Of a stretch of 64,000 nucleotides of DNA, positions 36,743 to 46,151 are shown piece by piece; the first letter of the stretch is position 1, and every line of letters starts with the position of its first letter. Under the pieces are notes generated by a model. The model was not told the origin of the DNA. It ran no database searches and was given only the letters and a program-made list of their open reading frames with translations. Both the position numbers and the translations under genes were made by a program. Source of the stretch: JBEISR01 sp044371425 (GTDB lineage Bacteria; Planctomycetota; Planctomycetia; Pirellulales; Pirellulaceae); NCBI GenBank assembly GCA_044371425.1, contig JBILTR010000022.1, positions 1 through 64,000 of the forward strand, given 5' to 3'.

Positions 36743-38233
36743 CTACAGCAGAAGCTTTTTGATCTTCCACCGGCTCTCCCATTCCAGAGCTTCTTCCTGG
36801 CGGCCAGCCTCCAATAGCACTCGGAGCAATGAGGCGAATTGATTGCGCGCCAACTGGACCTGAGACCCCTCTTGCCCCTGAATCGCCATTAGCTCCTCTC
36901 CCAGTGCCTGGACCGAATCCAGCTTCTCCTGGATGTCTGCATCGGGTTGATCGACGGTCAGAAGCTGAAGCAGATGGACTTCCAGCTCCAACTTCTGATA
37001 GATGAATCCTGCAGTCCGCATCTGGTTCACGAACGCCTCGTCGCAGCATCTGATCCCATTGCGATACGACGTGAACGCGGCATCGCGTTGGCCGAATTGC
37101 TGGCTGGCATGCCCTGCAACATGGTGAGCTTGGACCAAAAACATCCAATTGCTGGTCGATTGCGGAAATCGCTCTCGAAGCGATTCCGCGATTTCAATGT
37201 GCCTCCTAGCGACTTCCACCGCTGCCGGGTAGCCTTGGAGTTGACCGATGATCGATTGCAGAAAGACGGAGACCCGCTGGTAGCCGCTTTGCGCCTGTTC
37301 GTCCTGAGGAGACTGGCGCAGGATCGATTCCTCTTTTACAAGGAACTGGGACAGCAAGTCGCGGGCCTCTTCCAACTCTCTCTTGCCAACGAGCAAACGG
37401 GCCCGATCAAGCACCAGTTGCGCTCGCGTCGCCAGCAGCTCTTCGGTTGGTCGGTAATGCGCATCTTCAAATTGAACTCCACCGGGTCGTTTACCGATCA
37501 GCGTCAACGCCTCTTCGGCGGCCACGGCAGCCAGTTCCAGCATCGAAAGTGCTGCATCGGAATCCCCCGTTCGTTCGGCCAGAATCGCCATGTTGAAATG
37601 GACCTGAACCCGGGAGATCGCTTCGTCATAGGTTTGGTTGGGTCCTTCGGCAAGCCGACTGAGTGCCTCAGCTTGCAAACTCTTCGCCTCTTCCGCATGC
37701 CCCGCATAGAGTCGCTGCATGGAGAGAGCTGCCAACGACTTGTTCAAAACCGATATGGCTTGCCTCTGGTCGTCCTCACTGAGATCGGCAATCGAAAGCC
37801 GCTTGAGCAGCTGGATCGATTCCTCGAGCGGCTTTTGAGACCTCTCGAAATTCCCTGACCTCATCCATAGATTGCCCTGCAAGCTGCGGAGTTCCCCCAG
37901 CTTGAACTGCAGCATGCGGTGGGCATCCTCTGGCAAAGAGTCTTCATCCAAGTACTTTGTCATCCAAAGTGCGTCATCGATCAATCGACTTGCCTCTTCA
38001 TTTTGGCCCAGCAGGGATTCCGATCCAGCCATGCGGTGTGCCATTTCGGATAGGCGCCAGACCGTAGCTGCACTAGGAAGTGTTCCACGATCTCCCTCTG
38101 CAAACATCTTCTGAAAGACTTGTTTGGAATCCTTCTGAAGCTGAAGCTCAAGACGGCTGAGCCCCGAATTCTGAAACACTTCACGGCTCGATACAAGCAG
38201 GTCCTGGAAACGAAGCATGCTGTCGAAGGCCAA
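36743..38233 (-). pseudogene. TPR-containing C-terminal part of the Ser/Thr kinase, in a third reading frame
   Basis: This 496-residue frame, beginning at a TTG with no good ribosome site, is a long helical TPR-like region of the kind found at the C-terminus of planctomycete Ser/Thr kinases. It includes a stretch around V-S-S-R-E-V-F-Q that matches the helical start of that region in relatives. It is displaced by -1 from the membrane segment upstream (38234-38511), which is itself displaced by -1 from the kinase. The frame is intact for nearly 500 codons, so it is either recently separated or still expressed by recoding or reinitiation. ATG at 38218 is the first Met codon. Alternatively it could be a free-standing TPR protein. 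Confidence 0.55.
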
Positions 38234-38511
38234 CGATTCCCGGCTTTCTGCGACCTGACCAGCTCCGCTTCCTCCATTTTCTGCTCGGCGATCTCCCTGG
38301 AACGCTCTTCGAGGAGTCGCGCATCACGAGTCTCCTGGAGGAGCTTGGCTGAATCTGCAAGAGCGATGCCAAGTTGCGTTGCTTGAATTTGCAGTAGCTT
38401 CTTCTGGCCGGACTGAACCCAGAGAAAGAAGCTGCCTGAGGCCAAGAGAATCAACAAGCCGCTAGTCAGTGCAGCAGCAGCCAAAGGTCTGCGACGTGGC
38501 CACTGAATCAC
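38234..38511 (-). pseudogene. Transmembrane and coiled-coil link of the split Ser/Thr kinase
   Basis: Read from the GTG at 38511, which overlaps the kinase stop as GTGA, this frame encodes Q-W-P-R-R-R-P-L-A-A-A-A-L followed by a hydrophobic segment of about 20 residues. A coiled coil rich in Glu, Arg and Gln comes next. This is what normally follows the kinase domain in planctomycete receptor-type kinases. Beyond about 38245 the frame encodes unrelated sequence down to a stop at 37981, while the family-like sequence continues in the frame of 36743-38233. Exact junction of the second shift lies somewhere in 38235-38282. Confidence 0.55.
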
Positions 38512-39692
38512 CTGCTCCCAAAATTTTCTCGGTGCGAGCTGACCGGTTCGCCAACATTCCAGTTCTGTAAGTCACTTCGGAATTCCTCTGCCGATTGGTA
38601 GCGATCCCCAGGGTGGCAGGCCATGGCCTTATCGCAAATCGCCTGTAGCGCAGTCCTCCCTGGAATCGCCAACTTCCGCTCCCGACGCTCCACAACAACC
38701 CCTGGCGGGTGACCGTGCAGGATGCAAAACAGAATGGCTCCCAACGAGTAGATATCAACCCCAGGTAGCCATTGAGGCTTTCCGCCCGATGCCAACTCCG
38801 GGGCCGCATAACCTGGAGTCCCTATCTCGGTGGTGGCGCTTCCATGATCGATCGGCCAATCCCACGCCGCATCTTCCGATGGTGGACGATGGGTCGGCCG
38901 ATCCTGAAAGGAGTCCGTGTCAAAGCGGCGCGCCAAGCCCCAATCACCGATCCAAGTCTCGCTATAAACACCACATAAAACATTCGACGGCTTCAAATCG
39001 CGATGCACAACGCCTTGGCTATGTGCATAGTCAACCGCATCGGCAACCTGCTTCAGCCTCCTTACAATTTCGCGCAAGCGATGCACCTGTTGCTCACTAG
39101 ACCAATGGCTAGACGATTCCGTGTCGTGATGCATCCGATGCATCAGCCCAATCGCATCCGAAAGCGTCCCGGAGCCTTCTCCGGTAATCAATCGCATCAC
39201 GTAGAATTCTCGCCCCTCTTCATCGACTCCTCGGCCGTAGATCGGAATGATTCCGGGGTGCTCCAGACCTGCCGTCAACGCAGCTTCCGCGTGGAAACGT
39301 TGACGAGCTTCTTGGTTTTGAATCAAATCGCGACGAATCTTCTTGATTGCAACCGGCCGATCGCACTCCAGATCCATCCCGAGATAGATCTCTCCCATGC
39401 CGCCCGATCTCAGATACTTGACGACCGTATACCGCTGACTGCAAACCGATGGAATCGCAGAAGGAGGTGATGGCTGTGGCTGGTTTTCAGAAAGAACGTC
39501 GTGCCGCATCCGCTGCAGCTGCGGTGTCAGGAGCTCTTGTGGTATTTCTCGATACTCCGCTGCAATTTCTTCGGGCTGTGATCCACTGCCACGATTCAGC
39601 GATGCTTCATAATCGAGTGTCGCCGCGATGACTTTGCGCCACAAATCCAATGGCATCGAGTCACGTTGGTAACCGAAGTCAGCTCCCTTCAT
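38508..39692 (-). CDS. Serine/threonine protein kinase, catalytic part
   Basis: The 394-residue protein carries a complete Hanks-type kinase domain. The glycine loop is R-S-G-G-M-G-E-I-Y (about 96-103), the catalytic Lys is in V-A-I-K-K (Lys117), H-R-D-L-K-P-S-N is at 230-237, the Mg motif is D-W-G (250-252) instead of D-F-G, and A-A-P-E closes the activation segment at about 299. The start is fixed by ATGA overlap with the sigma-factor stop. The chain ends at G-E-P-V-S-S-H-R-E-N-F-G-S-R, where relatives run on into a membrane segment. That continuation is present in the -1 frame, and the last sense codons contain A-AAT-TTT. The domain probably phosphorylates unknown targets or, together with the ECF factor, transmits an envelope signal. 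Confidence 0.88.
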   Translation of the reverse strand: MKGADFGYQRDSMPLDLWRKVIAATLDYEASLNRGSGSQPEEIAAEYREIPQELLTPQLQRMRHDVLSENQPQPSPPSAIPSVCSQRYTVVKYLRSGGMGEIYLGMDLECDRPVAIKKIRRDLIQNQEARQRFHAEAALTAGLEHPGIIPIYGRGVDEEGREFYVMRLITGEGSGTLSDAIGLMHRMHHDTESSSHWSSEQQVHRLREIVRRLKQVADAVDYAHSQGVVHRDLKPSNVLCGVYSETWIGDWGLARRFDTDSFQDRPTHRPPSEDAAWDWPIDHGSATTEIGTPGYAAPELASGGKPQWLPGVDIYSLGAILFCILHGHPPGVVVERRERKLAIPGRTALQAICDKAMACHPGDRYQSAEEFRSDLQNWNVGEPVSSHRENFGSR

Positions 39693-40276
39693 AGCTCTTC
39701 GCACTGCTCCCACAGAATCGTGATCAACCGAAGTTTCTGAAGGATCGTGGTGGTGCGCCGCTGCAGTTGCTTGGCAATCCCACGTGGATCCTGGTCTTCC
39801 AGGTACAACACTCCAATGCGTCGGAGTTCCCCAGAAGGATCCTCCCGATCCAATAACTTCAGCAAGTGTTCGAGCAAGTCGGCCAATTGAGCTTCTGCCT
39901 GAGGCGTTCTCAAGTCGGCCAGCGAAAAATCTTCCTCTTGCGATGCAGATGAAACCAGAGTGCGAACTTGAGACTCTTCGGCGGACCGATGCCGTTTGAT
40001 CCACTTGATGGCAAAAATCATCAGCAGCTTCCAGAGCTCTTCTCGATTGCCAACTTCCAGATAGTCGCCAGCGATGGCCGAGCGATAGAAACTCTGAAAG
40101 GCACTCTGGGCGACATCTTCGCCCTCGATCGCAGGATCGGTGCTGCCCCTGAGATACTTGGAAGCTGTTTGAACCAGCTTCGGGTAATAGCGGCTCCATA
40201 GCTGATGCGCCGCATCGGGATCACCAGCCTGCAACTTGTGCAGCCACTGCGTAATGGCACCAGGATCTACTGTCAT
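39689..40276 (-). CDS. ECF-type RNA polymerase sigma factor (planctomycete kinase-associated group)
   Basis: The 195-residue protein shows region 2 of an ECF sigma factor (about 10-90, with G-E-D-V-A-Q-S-A-F-Q-S-F-Y) and a C-terminal region 4-like helix-turn-helix (about 130-190, L-Y-L-E-D-Q-D-P-R-G-I-A-K-Q-L). Such planctomycete ECF groups lie next to Ser/Thr kinases rather than classical anti-sigma factors. The ATG at 40276 gives the usual start M-T-V-D-P; the frame is open to 40369 but that part lacks similarity. The gene overlaps the kinase by 4 bases (ATGA), so both are translated together. No anti-sigma gene is present, so control by phosphorylation is inferred. Confidence 0.85.
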   Translation of the reverse strand: MTVDPGAITQWLHKLQAGDPDAAHQLWSRYYPKLVQTASKYLRGSTDPAIEGEDVAQSAFQSFYRSAIAGDYLEVGNREELWKLLMIFAIKWIKRHRSAEESQVRTLVSSASQEEDFSLADLRTPQAEAQLADLLEHLLKLLDREDPSGELRRIGVLYLEDQDPRGIAKQLQRRTTTILQKLRLITILWEQCEEL

Positions 40277-40967
40277 GAAACATCGCCACCTCAGAGAACC
40301 ACCATCGACCCATTTAGTTGTAATCGAGCCGCTGCCCTTTGGGGCAAAAAGGAAGGCGGACCTCATCAAAAAACACCACCTGGAGGGGGTGAAAATATGA
40401 GACGGAACAACTCGAGGGAATTCAAATCGAGCGACGGCCAGCGACGAAATTGCGCCTTTCTTTGGCCGCAGGAAAACCTCCTGCGCCAGAGTCGACTAGC
40501 GATCCAACTTCATCCGGTCGCGGAAAACTGAGGCCCTACCACCTCCAATGCGTGATTTCCGAAGCCCTAGTCGATGTGGATTGGATGAAGAAAACATTCA
40601 CCGTCGATTGGAGAGAGCCAGGGAGTCGGAGAAAATGTTGAGGAGGCAAGAGATGCCGGATCGACTTTGAAACCCCGATCCCTAACGGGACAAAGTGGTC
40701 CATCGGGGATGCCTCTGGGTAAAGGTCGCTTGACCGTCTCCTTTGGGAATCCCCAATGAAACGTTGCGGAAGGGGTGACGCCGTACTGCCAGCCATTCTG
40801 CATAGGGTGTAGCGGAAGGGGCGAGCGATCGGGAGTGCGGCAACAGCACCAAAAGACCTGGCCGGCTGGAGTCGGTCCGATGCATCACGCCATGATTCCA
40901 GCATGGCACGTTTTGTCGCGCTTCGGACAGCTCGCCCCGCTGCCCCATCGAGTGGTTGGCTGGACCC
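40277..40967 (-). other. Long 5' intergenic region upstream of the sigma factor, with inverted repeats
   Basis: No gene is convincing in this stretch. A nested inverted repeat lies at 40673-40708 (7-bp outer stem CCCCGAT/ATCGGGG, 4-bp inner stem). Several further hairpins lie within 40720-40760. It should contain the sigma-kinase promoter. Confidence 0.4.
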
Positions 40968-41003
40968 AAAAAACTAGGGCCGGGACTTTCATCCCGGCCC
41001 TAG
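40968..41003 (-). terminator. Rho-independent terminator after the surface protein gene
   Basis: A perfect 12-bp stem (40974-40985 with 40992-41003), a 6-base loop and, on the minus strand, a run of six T. It lies 30 bases past the stop of the 1705-residue gene. Confidence 0.95.
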
Positions 41004-41033
41004 AGCATGTGTCAGTAGACCAGCCAACGGAGA

Positions 41034-44000
41034 TCAGCGACGGCGACGGTTCAAGCCGTTCGACTCCAGGCCACCATCGAGTCCTTCCAACCAAGGCCCA
41101 ATTTCAGCCAGCGATGCATCGGTTGCCGACAGGTAGTCTGACAGCGATCCGCCACTGATTGGTGGGGAGGCGAGTTCGACTTCCGATGCCAACTGCTGCA
41201 CAACGGCGTCTGCGGATTCCAGAGCCGCCAAACGACTGCTCTTGATCGTCAGGACGTTCGAATCCCTGCTGGAATCGCTGGTGGGTCCCGCCAGAGTTCC
41301 CTCGCCTTCCGCCTCCCCTTCACCGGATCCCGAGTTCAGCACATTGATCACTTGAAGTGCATCGACCGGGCTGATGGCCCCGTCCGAGTTGACGTCGAAG
41401 TAGATCTTGCCAGCTTCCCCTTCACCCCCGAGAGGCCTGGAGCCACCGGCGTTCAGTGAGTTGATGACCAGCAGCGCGTCGATCGGCGAGACGAAGCCAT
41501 CGTTATTGACATCGAAACGGTTGCTGGGGTTTGTCCATCCTTCGCCCGAGCCGCCGCCCGAACCGCCAACGATGACAACCGAGTCGGCGATATAACGAAT
41601 CGCGTTGAAGGGGACGACTTCCGGAGGATTGAACAACAAGGTGTCATGGAAGGGAGATATGTCCGCAGGATCCCCAATGAACTGGGCAGTCCCGGCTTTA
41701 TTGGCAGTCAGCGTGATGGTGAACTGTAGCAGCTCACCATTCCCAAGGCTCTCGGTACCATTCTGCACCGAACCGACTTCATTGATCAGATTCTTGTTGC
41801 GAATGTCTCCACTGACGACTTGGTTGTAGTTGGAACTCCAGACCACATCGAAGCCCAAAGCGTTTCCGCTGGTGTTCACCGAGACAAGCCCCGAATCGTA
41901 GAGGATGTCCTGGAACGCTGCGAAGACGCCCAGATCCGATCCAACCGATCGGAGATCCTGAACGTAGCCACGGAGCTGGAACTTGCTGCCAACCGTCACC
42001 TGGTCGACTGGAACCCCATTGAGGTCGGTTACCTCCAATCGCATCTTCACCTGATCGTCGGCGGACGCCGATCCCACCTGCAGAGTGACGCGAGCGATGG
42101 AGCTGAAGCCTCGAGGATCCTGGATCATGTAGGTGAACTGATCGGTGCCGGAAAAACCTGAGTTGGGTGTGTAGAGCACCACATCGTCCGTAGGGGTAGT
42201 CGTCCCCTTGTCGTCGATCGACGCCGAACCATTCAGCGGCTGGGTGACGTTGATCAACCGAATCGATCCCGTCGTTCCTGGGCTATCGTTCCTCAGAACG
42301 TTGATGACGTTATCGAAGCTATTGACGGCCAAAGGTGCGGCCAGCGAGTCGTCGACAGCGAATGGGAATTCAAACCCATTGCTGACGACTTCGATCGTCG
42401 TCCGACCAAACCGAATCTGTTCGACCGGAACCGGGGAAGCAGGGGTATTGAATAGGAGCGTGTCGGTGAACGGAGGGGAATCGGCAGGGTCGCCGATGAA
42501 GTCGACCAAGCCGGCGGCCAGGGCATCGAAGGTGATCGACGCCAGCAGCAGCGGGTTGGGCTCGTCCATCGACGGATTGCTGGTGAATGCCCCCATGTCG
42601 TTGATAACGCCTGGAACATCGTTCGTGCCTCGCTTGCCCAACTGGTACGAAGGGCCAAACGATACCTTGAAGTTCAAGGGGTTGCTGCTGTCCGCTGCAG
42701 GGGTGACCAGCGAGGAGTTGTAGAGCAGATCGAGATAGGCGGCGAACACCCCAGGCGACACGACGAATTGGTCAGGAGCCCGCAGGTCGTCGACAAAGAC
42801 GTTGACCTTGAATTGGCTTCCCTGCTGGACGGCAGAGACTGCATTGCCGGCCATATCGGTCACCTGGAAGGTCAGTCCGACCACATCATCGTTTCGGGCG
42901 CCCGGGAGGGTGTGAACCGTAACGGTCGCGGTGGTCAAATTCCCAGATGCATCGCTGGCCGTGTAAGTGAACTGCTCGGTGCCACCGAAGTTGCGTCGAG
43001 GCGTGTAGCGGATGCTTTGATTGCCGGAGCCGATCGTCGCAGTACCACCCTGATTGGGCGTCGAAACCGATACGATCTGAAGAGCGCCTCCCTTCCCTTC
43101 CACGTCGTTCGCCAGAACGTTCAGAGGGAAGCTGACGGTGTTGGTTGCGACATCGTAGGAGTCGTCGACCGCTACCGGCTTGTCAAACGAGAACGAGATG
43201 GTCATCGTCACCGTGGCGGTATCGGTTTCGCCAAGCGAATTGCGAATGCGATAGGTGAATGTCTCCACCCCGACGAAACCGTTGCGCGGCGAGTAGAGAA
43301 TCCCATTCTTGGCTGTATTGATCCGGATCGTGCCCCCCTGTGATCCACCCGAGACCGAAATGATCTCGAGCACTTCGCCAGGAAGCTTGAAGTCGTTGGC
43401 GAGGACATCAAGAGGATTGTTCAGCGAGTTTCGGCCGACGGTGAATGCGTCATCGACGGCGATGTTCAGCGAATCGACCAACAGAACCTGGTAGTCTTCG
43501 ACTTCACCAGTCTGCGAGCGACCGGTGACGGCGACGTTGGTCTCCTGAGCCATGCGGAACCGCATGTAGCTGGTACCCAGTTTGGCGCCCGCCGGGATAG
43601 CAAATGTCACGACGTTGCTACCAGCGACCAGCAATTGATTCTTGATCAACTGCTCACCGGCATCATTCCAATCGCCGTCCCCGTTCACATCTAGCCACGC
43701 ATGCAAGTAGGCGTTTTGCCCGGTAGTATTGGTCAGAAACGCGTCCAACTTGTTGTTGGCGTCGCCGGCGACCAGCGGACGAAGGAAGGTAATACCGTCT
43801 TCGTCATCGATCACCAGGTTGGTCACTGGATCGGTAGCACCCGCGATGTCGTCCCCAGTGGCAGTTGGATTCGGCAGCCCGTTGTCTTCCAGGTCGATGC
43901 GAGTTCCAAGAGCCAAACCTGGCAGGAAGCCGGCGTTCGCGCCATTCTGCGCCGCAGTGGTGGGATAGGGAGCCGGTGCATCACCCCAATCGAGAGCGTA

Positions 44001-46151
44001 GCGATTTCCAAAGTCGTATCCAATCGGCGGGTTGATCCCGTCGTAGGTCACCACATGCTCGCCACCGATCGGGAAGGTCTGCATGAATCCAGGATCCAGC
44101 ACCTCACGGATCGTGTAGGTACCAGGTCCTGGAGGTAGCAAGCTGTAGCTGCCATCTGCCTTCGTCTTGGTCGCAGGCTCCCCGAGGTCCAGCCGGTCGT
44201 CTCCATCGAGGTCGAAGTAGATCCAGATTCCTTCGATCGGAGGTTCGCCCTGATCTTTGATGCCGTTGGCATTCAGGTCATTGAACTTGTAACCGGTCGC
44301 CCCTGCGGGAGGCAGAATGAAACCAAAGTTCACATTCGTGCGAGTCTGGTCCATCGCCACCGTCACCGTCTGCTTGCCGCCGATCGGTGCCGTGGGCTGC
44401 CAGTTCTTTCCAGGAACGGTGTAAATCGTATGGGTTCCAACAGGCAACCCCAGCTGGTACTTCCCATCGGGTGCCGTGTCGACTCGCGGTTCCCCAGCAT
44501 CCAGGAAGTTGTTCCCGTTGATGTCCGCCCACACGGTCCAGGTGCTGATCCCCTCTTCGTTGAGGTCGATCGTCCCACTGCGATTGCGGTCATGCCAGAG
44601 AATCCCTTGGATGTTTCCACCCTTCATCCCGGTGGACATACCAAAAGCCAGAACGTTGTCCGAATTCGCCACCCCCGAGCCTCCAGGAGGAATGCCGGGA
44701 TTCAGTGGCGAATACTCGTCCTCCAGGAATCTCAAAGGCTGGTCGTCGGTCGTTCCAAAGATCAAGTCGCGACCCGCACCACTCGAAATGAAAGGGTCGT
44801 AGAACTGGTCCATGATCCCGTAGATGGTGTTGGTGGGATCTTGGTGCCAGCCACCGAGGAAGTGACCTGCCTCGTGAGCGATCACCATCGACAGAAGTTC
44901 CGCAAACAACTGCATCTGCGTGGCTCGACCACTCAGCGGTACAGCAAACGAGTCGGCGATGAGTAGATCGAGCATCACCAGGGCCGATTCCTCGCGGTCC
45001 CAGTTGCCCACATCGACCGACTGCGCGATCCCCAGCAGCCCAATGTCATCACCGAGGATCTCATCCTGCGTGCCACCGATGATCACGCGGGAAACGTTGG
45101 CAGCTCCAAAAGGATCTGCATGATCCTTGCTATTGAGGATCGTGATGTCGAAATCACCCGCGCGGCCAGTCCTCTGGTAATAACCGTTGTTGGCTGTTGC
45201 AATCAATGTTTCCAGCTTGTTCGTCGTTCGGCTCACCACCTCATCGATCAGCGCAGCCTCGTCATCAGGCTCCAGCCCAAGAGCGGCGATGTAATTGCCG
45301 ATCCCAGGGACTCGCAGCGTCCCTGGAACCCCGGTGATCAGGTCGATGTTGATCACTTCCGAACGGATCGTGGCACCGTCGAAATCGAGGAACAACGTCT
45401 GCGCGGTTCCAACCGTTTCCTGCTCCATCGGCGGACGGTAGGCCCTCAGGTTCAAAACATAGGAACCGACCCCGTCGCCGACCCGCACCGCATAACGACC
45501 GTCGGTGTCGATCACGTAGCTGAACGAAGTCGTTCCATCTGTGAACAGAGGATTCTTAGTGGGAGGCACTGTTCCCGGTGGACGCTGGATGCGAACGTTT
45601 GTCGGTCCAATCGCGAAAAACAATTCGGTCCCAGAAGCTTCATACAGCCCGACTCCCAGACCGGTAGGATTGAAGGCCGCGGCCTGCAGCCGAACGTCGA
45701 GAATGTCCCCCTTGCGGAGGTCGAAGGTGTAGTAGTCTTCATCAAAGAAGGTCGACATCAACCCATTGACGTTGACCATATCCCGCTTATTTGGAAGTGT
45801 TCCCAACGGCAAATACTGGCCGCTCAGACGTGAATTGTTTGGCTCCGCCTCAGTCACGGTCAACGGATTGTTGGAAAGCCCTTCACCTGCTTCGCCGCTA
45901 CCACCACCTGAGGATCGGTTCTGGATCCGGGTCGCCAGCGCGTCGTATGCTGCCTGGTCGGTCATGTAAAACGGGGCCATGATCCCCTTGGTCAGCGGGG
46001 AAATGTCCGCCGCCATCATCTCCCGCCGCTCCAACTGCTCCGCGACACGCTGTTTCTGCGCTCGCTTCTTCAGGCTCTCACCCCCTAACAAACGCGATAG
46101 GAGGCCGTTGTTCGATCCCTGCCGATTCGATTGACCATTACGAGAAGCCAC
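41034..46151 (-). CDS. Giant surface protein: LERR motif, metzincin-type protease, GEVED, Ig-like, cohesin-like and dockerin modules
   Basis: The protein has 1705 residues. A Lys/Arg-rich N-terminus leads to E-Q-L-E-R-R-E-M-M-A-A-D (about 38-49), the planctomycete LEPR-like export/anchoring motif. Pre-peptidase-like beta domain: about 100-235. Metzincin zinc site H-E-x-x-H-x-x-G-x-x-H: residues 426-436, with a nearby Met (I-M-D) as possible Met-turn. SdrD-B-like repeats: about 515-680. GEVED-like domain: about 690-840. Tandem cadherin/Ig-like domains follow. Two cohesin-like domains (about 1090-1260 and 1375-1560) share the core F-I-G-D-P-A-D. Two dockerin-type calcium loops (D-V-N-N-D-G-F-V-S-P-I-D-A and D-V-N-S-D-G-A-I-S-P-V-D-A) sit near the C-terminus, which ends in R-R-R-R. 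It starts at GTG 46151. A cell-surface protease that self-assembles is inferred. Confidence 0.83.
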   Translation of the reverse strand: MASRNGQSNRQGSNNGLLSRLLGGESLKKRAQKQRVAEQLERREMMAADISPLTKGIMAPFYMTDQAAYDALATRIQNRSSGGGSGEAGEGLSNNPLTVTEAEPNNSRLSGQYLPLGTLPNKRDMVNVNGLMSTFFDEDYYTFDLRKGDILDVRLQAAAFNPTGLGVGLYEASGTELFFAIGPTNVRIQRPPGTVPPTKNPLFTDGTTSFSYVIDTDGRYAVRVGDGVGSYVLNLRAYRPPMEQETVGTAQTLFLDFDGATIRSEVINIDLITGVPGTLRVPGIGNYIAALGLEPDDEAALIDEVVSRTTNKLETLIATANNGYYQRTGRAGDFDITILNSKDHADPFGAANVSRVIIGGTQDEILGDDIGLLGIAQSVDVGNWDREESALVMLDLLIADSFAVPLSGRATQMQLFAELLSMVIAHEAGHFLGGWHQDPTNTIYGIMDQFYDPFISSGAGRDLIFGTTDDQPLRFLEDEYSPLNPGIPPGGSGVANSDNVLAFGMSTGMKGGNIQGILWHDRNRSGTIDLNEEGISTWTVWADINGNNFLDAGEPRVDTAPDGKYQLGLPVGTHTIYTVPGKNWQPTAPIGGKQTVTVAMDQTRTNVNFGFILPPAGATGYKFNDLNANGIKDQGEPPIEGIWIYFDLDGDDRLDLGEPATKTKADGSYSLLPPGPGTYTIREVLDPGFMQTFPIGGEHVVTYDGINPPIGYDFGNRYALDWGDAPAPYPTTAAQNGANAGFLPGLALGTRIDLEDNGLPNPTATGDDIAGATDPVTNLVIDDEDGITFLRPLVAGDANNKLDAFLTNTTGQNAYLHAWLDVNGDGDWNDAGEQLIKNQLLVAGSNVVTFAIPAGAKLGTSYMRFRMAQETNVAVTGRSQTGEVEDYQVLLVDSLNIAVDDAFTVGRNSLNNPLDVLANDFKLPGEVLEIISVSGGSQGGTIRINTAKNGILYSPRNGFVGVETFTYRIRNSLGETDTATVTMTISFSFDKPVAVDDSYDVATNTVSFPLNVLANDVEGKGGALQIVSVSTPNQGGTATIGSGNQSIRYTPRRNFGGTEQFTYTASDASGNLTTATVTVHTLPGARNDDVVGLTFQVTDMAGNAVSAVQQGSQFKVNVFVDDLRAPDQFVVSPGVFAAYLDLLYNSSLVTPAADSSNPLNFKVSFGPSYQLGKRGTNDVPGVINDMGAFTSNPSMDEPNPLLLASITFDALAAGLVDFIGDPADSPPFTDTLLFNTPASPVPVEQIRFGRTTIEVVSNGFEFPFAVDDSLAAPLAVNSFDNVINVLRNDSPGTTGSIRLINVTQPLNGSASIDDKGTTTPTDDVVLYTPNSGFSGTDQFTYMIQDPRGFSSIARVTLQVGSASADDQVKMRLEVTDLNGVPVDQVTVGSKFQLRGYVQDLRSVGSDLGVFAAFQDILYDSGLVSVNTSGNALGFDVVWSSNYNQVVSGDIRNKNLINEVGSVQNGTESLGNGELLQFTITLTANKAGTAQFIGDPADISPFHDTLLFNPPEVVPFNAIRYIADSVVIVGGSGGGSGEGWTNPSNRFDVNNDGFVSPIDALLVINSLNAGGSRPLGGEGEAGKIYFDVNSDGAISPVDALQVINVLNSGSGEGEAEGEGTLAGPTSDSSRDSNVLTIKSSRLAALESADAVVQQLASEVELASPPISGGSLSDYLSATDASLAEIGPWLEGLDGGLESNGLNRRRR

